A DNA stretch of 6,832 bases from an uncultured Veillonella sp. GTDB taxonomy: Bacteria > Bacillota_C > Negativicutes > Veillonellales > Veillonellaceae. Where the stretch lies: NCBI GenBank assembly GCA_900765235.1, contig CAAFRK010000115.1, positions 1-6,832 on the forward strand, written 5' to 3'. Positions 5,482-6,832 of the stretch are shown one piece after another. Both the position numbers and the translations under genes were made by a program. Each line of letters starts with the position of its first letter. Position 1 is the stretch's first letter. The notes below the pieces were generated by a model. The model was given only the letters and a program-made list of their open reading frames with translations, was not told where the DNA came from and did not search any database.

Positions 5482-6528
5482 TTGATTCAATTACAACACA
5501 TTAGTAAAGTCTATGAAGGCGCTAATCGTGTGGAAGCCTTAAAAGATATTAGTCTTGAAGTTAAAGAAGGCGAAATCTTTGGCATTATCGGTCAATCTGG
5601 GGCTGGTAAATCCACATTGATTCGATGCATCAATATGCTCGAAGCTCCTACATCTGGCTCTGTTATCGTTAACGGTACAGACTTAACAACACTTAGTAAA
5701 TCCGATTTGCGTAAAGCACGCAAAGATATCGGCATGATTTTCCAACATTTTAACCTATTGTCCTCTCGTACTGTATACGACAATGTGGCATTCCCGTTGG
5801 AATTACAAGGCTTGAGCAAATCTGAAATCAAGGAACGCATTATGCCAATTCTTGATATCGTAGGCCTTACCGACCGTATGAACAACTATCCATCTCAATT
5901 GTCTGGTGGTCAAAAACAACGTGTTGGTATTGCTCGTGCCTTAGCTTCTAATCCAAAGGTTCTTCTTTGTGACGAAGCTACATCTGCCCTTGACCCACAA
6001 ACAACAGAATCCATTTTGAAATTGTTGAAAGATATCAATGAAAAAATGGGCCTTACTATTGTACTCATCACACATGAGATGCATGTTATCCGTGAAATCT
6101 GTGATCGCGTAGCGGTTATTGAAGGCGGTGTCATTCTCGAAGAAGGCTCCACTGTTGAAGTATTTACACATCCACGAGAAAATACTACAAAAGAATTCAT
6201 CAGCTCTGTTGTGAGTGATAACTTACCGCCAGAAGCGTTAGAACATTTGGAATTACATGATCAATGGATTGCAGGTACAGCTCCATTAGTACGTCTTAAA
6301 TTCACAGGCCAATCTACGGATGAACCTGTAGTGGCAGGTCTCGTACGACGCTTTAACCTCGATGTAAGTATCCTCTTTGGTGGCATCGACTATATCCAAA
6401 ATACATGCGTTGGTCGCCTTATCGTTATCTTGAATGGTGACCCAGAAAATGCGCAAGAGGGTTTAGACTACATCAAAACATTACCAATTGAAAGCGAGGT
6501 GATCGGTTATGTCAGAGCAAATCATTAA
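5482..6528 (+). CDS. metN: Methionine ABC transporter ATP-binding protein MetN
   Basis: ATPase subunit of the MetNIQ importer, which brings L- and D-methionine across the inner membrane. It works as a dimer on the cytosolic face of MetI. The protein is 348 residues, the usual length for the form with a C-terminal regulatory domain. All ABC motifs are intact: Walker A G37-QSGAGKST45 with K43, Q-loop Q88, signature LSGGQ (140-144), Walker B VLLCDE with D164 and E165, D-loop SALD (168-171) and switch H198 in THEMHVI. The ERxxxYPSQLSGGQ-type stretch and THEM motif are typical of MetN within the ABC group. Residues from about 265 to 345 match the NIL domain, which binds methionine and shuts off transport when the cell is replete. 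Translation starts at TTG. The gene lies downstream of dat with no visible terminator between, and metI overlaps its last 20 bases. Confidence 0.95.
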   Translation: MIQLQHISKVYEGANRVEALKDISLEVKEGEIFGIIGQSGAGKSTLIRCINMLEAPTSGSVIVNGTDLTTLSKSDLRKARKDIGMIFQHFNLLSSRTVYDNVAFPLELQGLSKSEIKERIMPILDIVGLTDRMNNYPSQLSGGQKQRVGIARALASNPKVLLCDEATSALDPQTTESILKLLKDINEKMGLTIVLITHEMHVIREICDRVAVIEGGVILEEGSTVEVFTHPRENTTKEFISSVVSDNLPPEALEHLELHDQWIAGTAPLVRLKFTGQSTDEPVVAGLVRRFNLDVSILFGGIDYIQNTCVGRLIVILNGDPENAQEGLDYIKTLPIESEVIGYVRANH

Positions 6529-6832
6529 TCTTCTCATAACTGGTACCCTTGATACATTGCAAATGACCATTATTTCTACGGTCATGGCTATGTTACTTGG
6601 TATTCCTCTCGGTGTTATTTTGGTAGTAACCTCTAAGGGTCATATCTTAGAAAATGTAGCGCTTAATAAGGTGCTAGGTGCTATCGTCAATGCAACGCGT
6701 TCCGTACCATTTATCATTTTGATGTTAGCTATCATTCCATTCACTCGTATGGTGGCTGGCACATCTATTGGTACAACTGCAGCTTGTGTACCTTTAACAA
6801 TTGCAGCAATACCATTCTTAGCGCGCCTTGTA
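6509..6832 (+). CDS. metI: Methionine ABC transporter permease MetI (5' part, cut by the window end)
   Basis: The first 108 codons of the membrane subunit of MetNIQ, open to the end of the window. It begins MSEQIINLLITGTLDTLQMT and shows three hydrophobic segments: about 18-42, 56-80 and 89-108. The block NATRSVPFIILMLAIIPFTR (61-80) followed by GTSIGTTAACVPLTIAAIPF (84-103) is very typical of MetI. The EAA loop that docks on MetN would lie beyond the window. The start ATG is inside metN, with a 20-base overlap, and GAGGTGA (6496-6502) is a good ribosome binding site 6 bases upstream, which indicates translational coupling with metN. The gene for the substrate-binding lipoprotein MetQ is expected downstream but cannot be seen. 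Confidence 0.94.
   Translation, partial: MSEQIINLLITGTLDTLQMTIISTVMAMLLGIPLGVILVVTSKGHILENVALNKVLGAIVNATRSVPFIILMLAIIPFTRMVAGTSIGTTAACVPLTIAAIPFLARLV

Noticed and set aside
5592..6200. Several minus-strand open frames inside metN.
   Set aside because: They lie wholly opposite a well-conserved ABC ATPase gene and encode nothing recognisable.

Overview
The window reads as chromosomal DNA of a low-GC Firmicutes-type bacterium. Protein style, strong Shine-Dalgarno sites and codon use point to the Negativicutes, most likely Veillonella. This assignment is inferred from remembered family resemblance, not from a search. No insertion sequence, phage gene, CRISPR array or clear sign of recent transfer is visible. 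Every gap between genes is under 300 bases.

Left block, minus strand (2-597): a complete class II tRNA-Ser(CGA) with encoded CCA, and tadA, the tRNA wobble-adenosine deaminase. The tadA reading frame runs 47 bases into the tRNA gene and takes its stop codon from it. Divergent to this, on the plus strand (675-1322), is a small TRIC/UPF0126-type membrane channel gene. Its likely promoter overlaps the tadA start.

Middle block, plus strand (about 1312-4448): an extended -10 promoter, a leader of about 105 bases with a small hairpin, an exported DUF4127 protein with an Ala/Lys/Glu-rich tail, then 16 bases later a membrane acyltransferase_3 protein. A strong intrinsic terminator closes the unit. 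The function of the pair is unknown. An exported protein next to a membrane acyl transferase suggests a cell-envelope role.

Right block, plus strand (4484 to the window end): a second extended -10 promoter with an inverted repeat over its -35 region, a D-amino-acid transaminase (dat), then metN (TTG start, ATPase with C-terminal NIL domain) and the first 108 codons of metI, which overlaps metN by 20 bases. No terminator or convincing promoter separates dat from metN, so they are probably one transcript. Because MetNIQ-type importers can carry D-methionine as well as L-methionine, the layout suggests uptake of D-methionine coupled to its transamination.

Most of the window is ordinary housekeeping or transport DNA. 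The points most worth checking are the tadA/tRNA-Ser overlap, the DUF4127-acyltransferase pair and the dat-metNI linkage.
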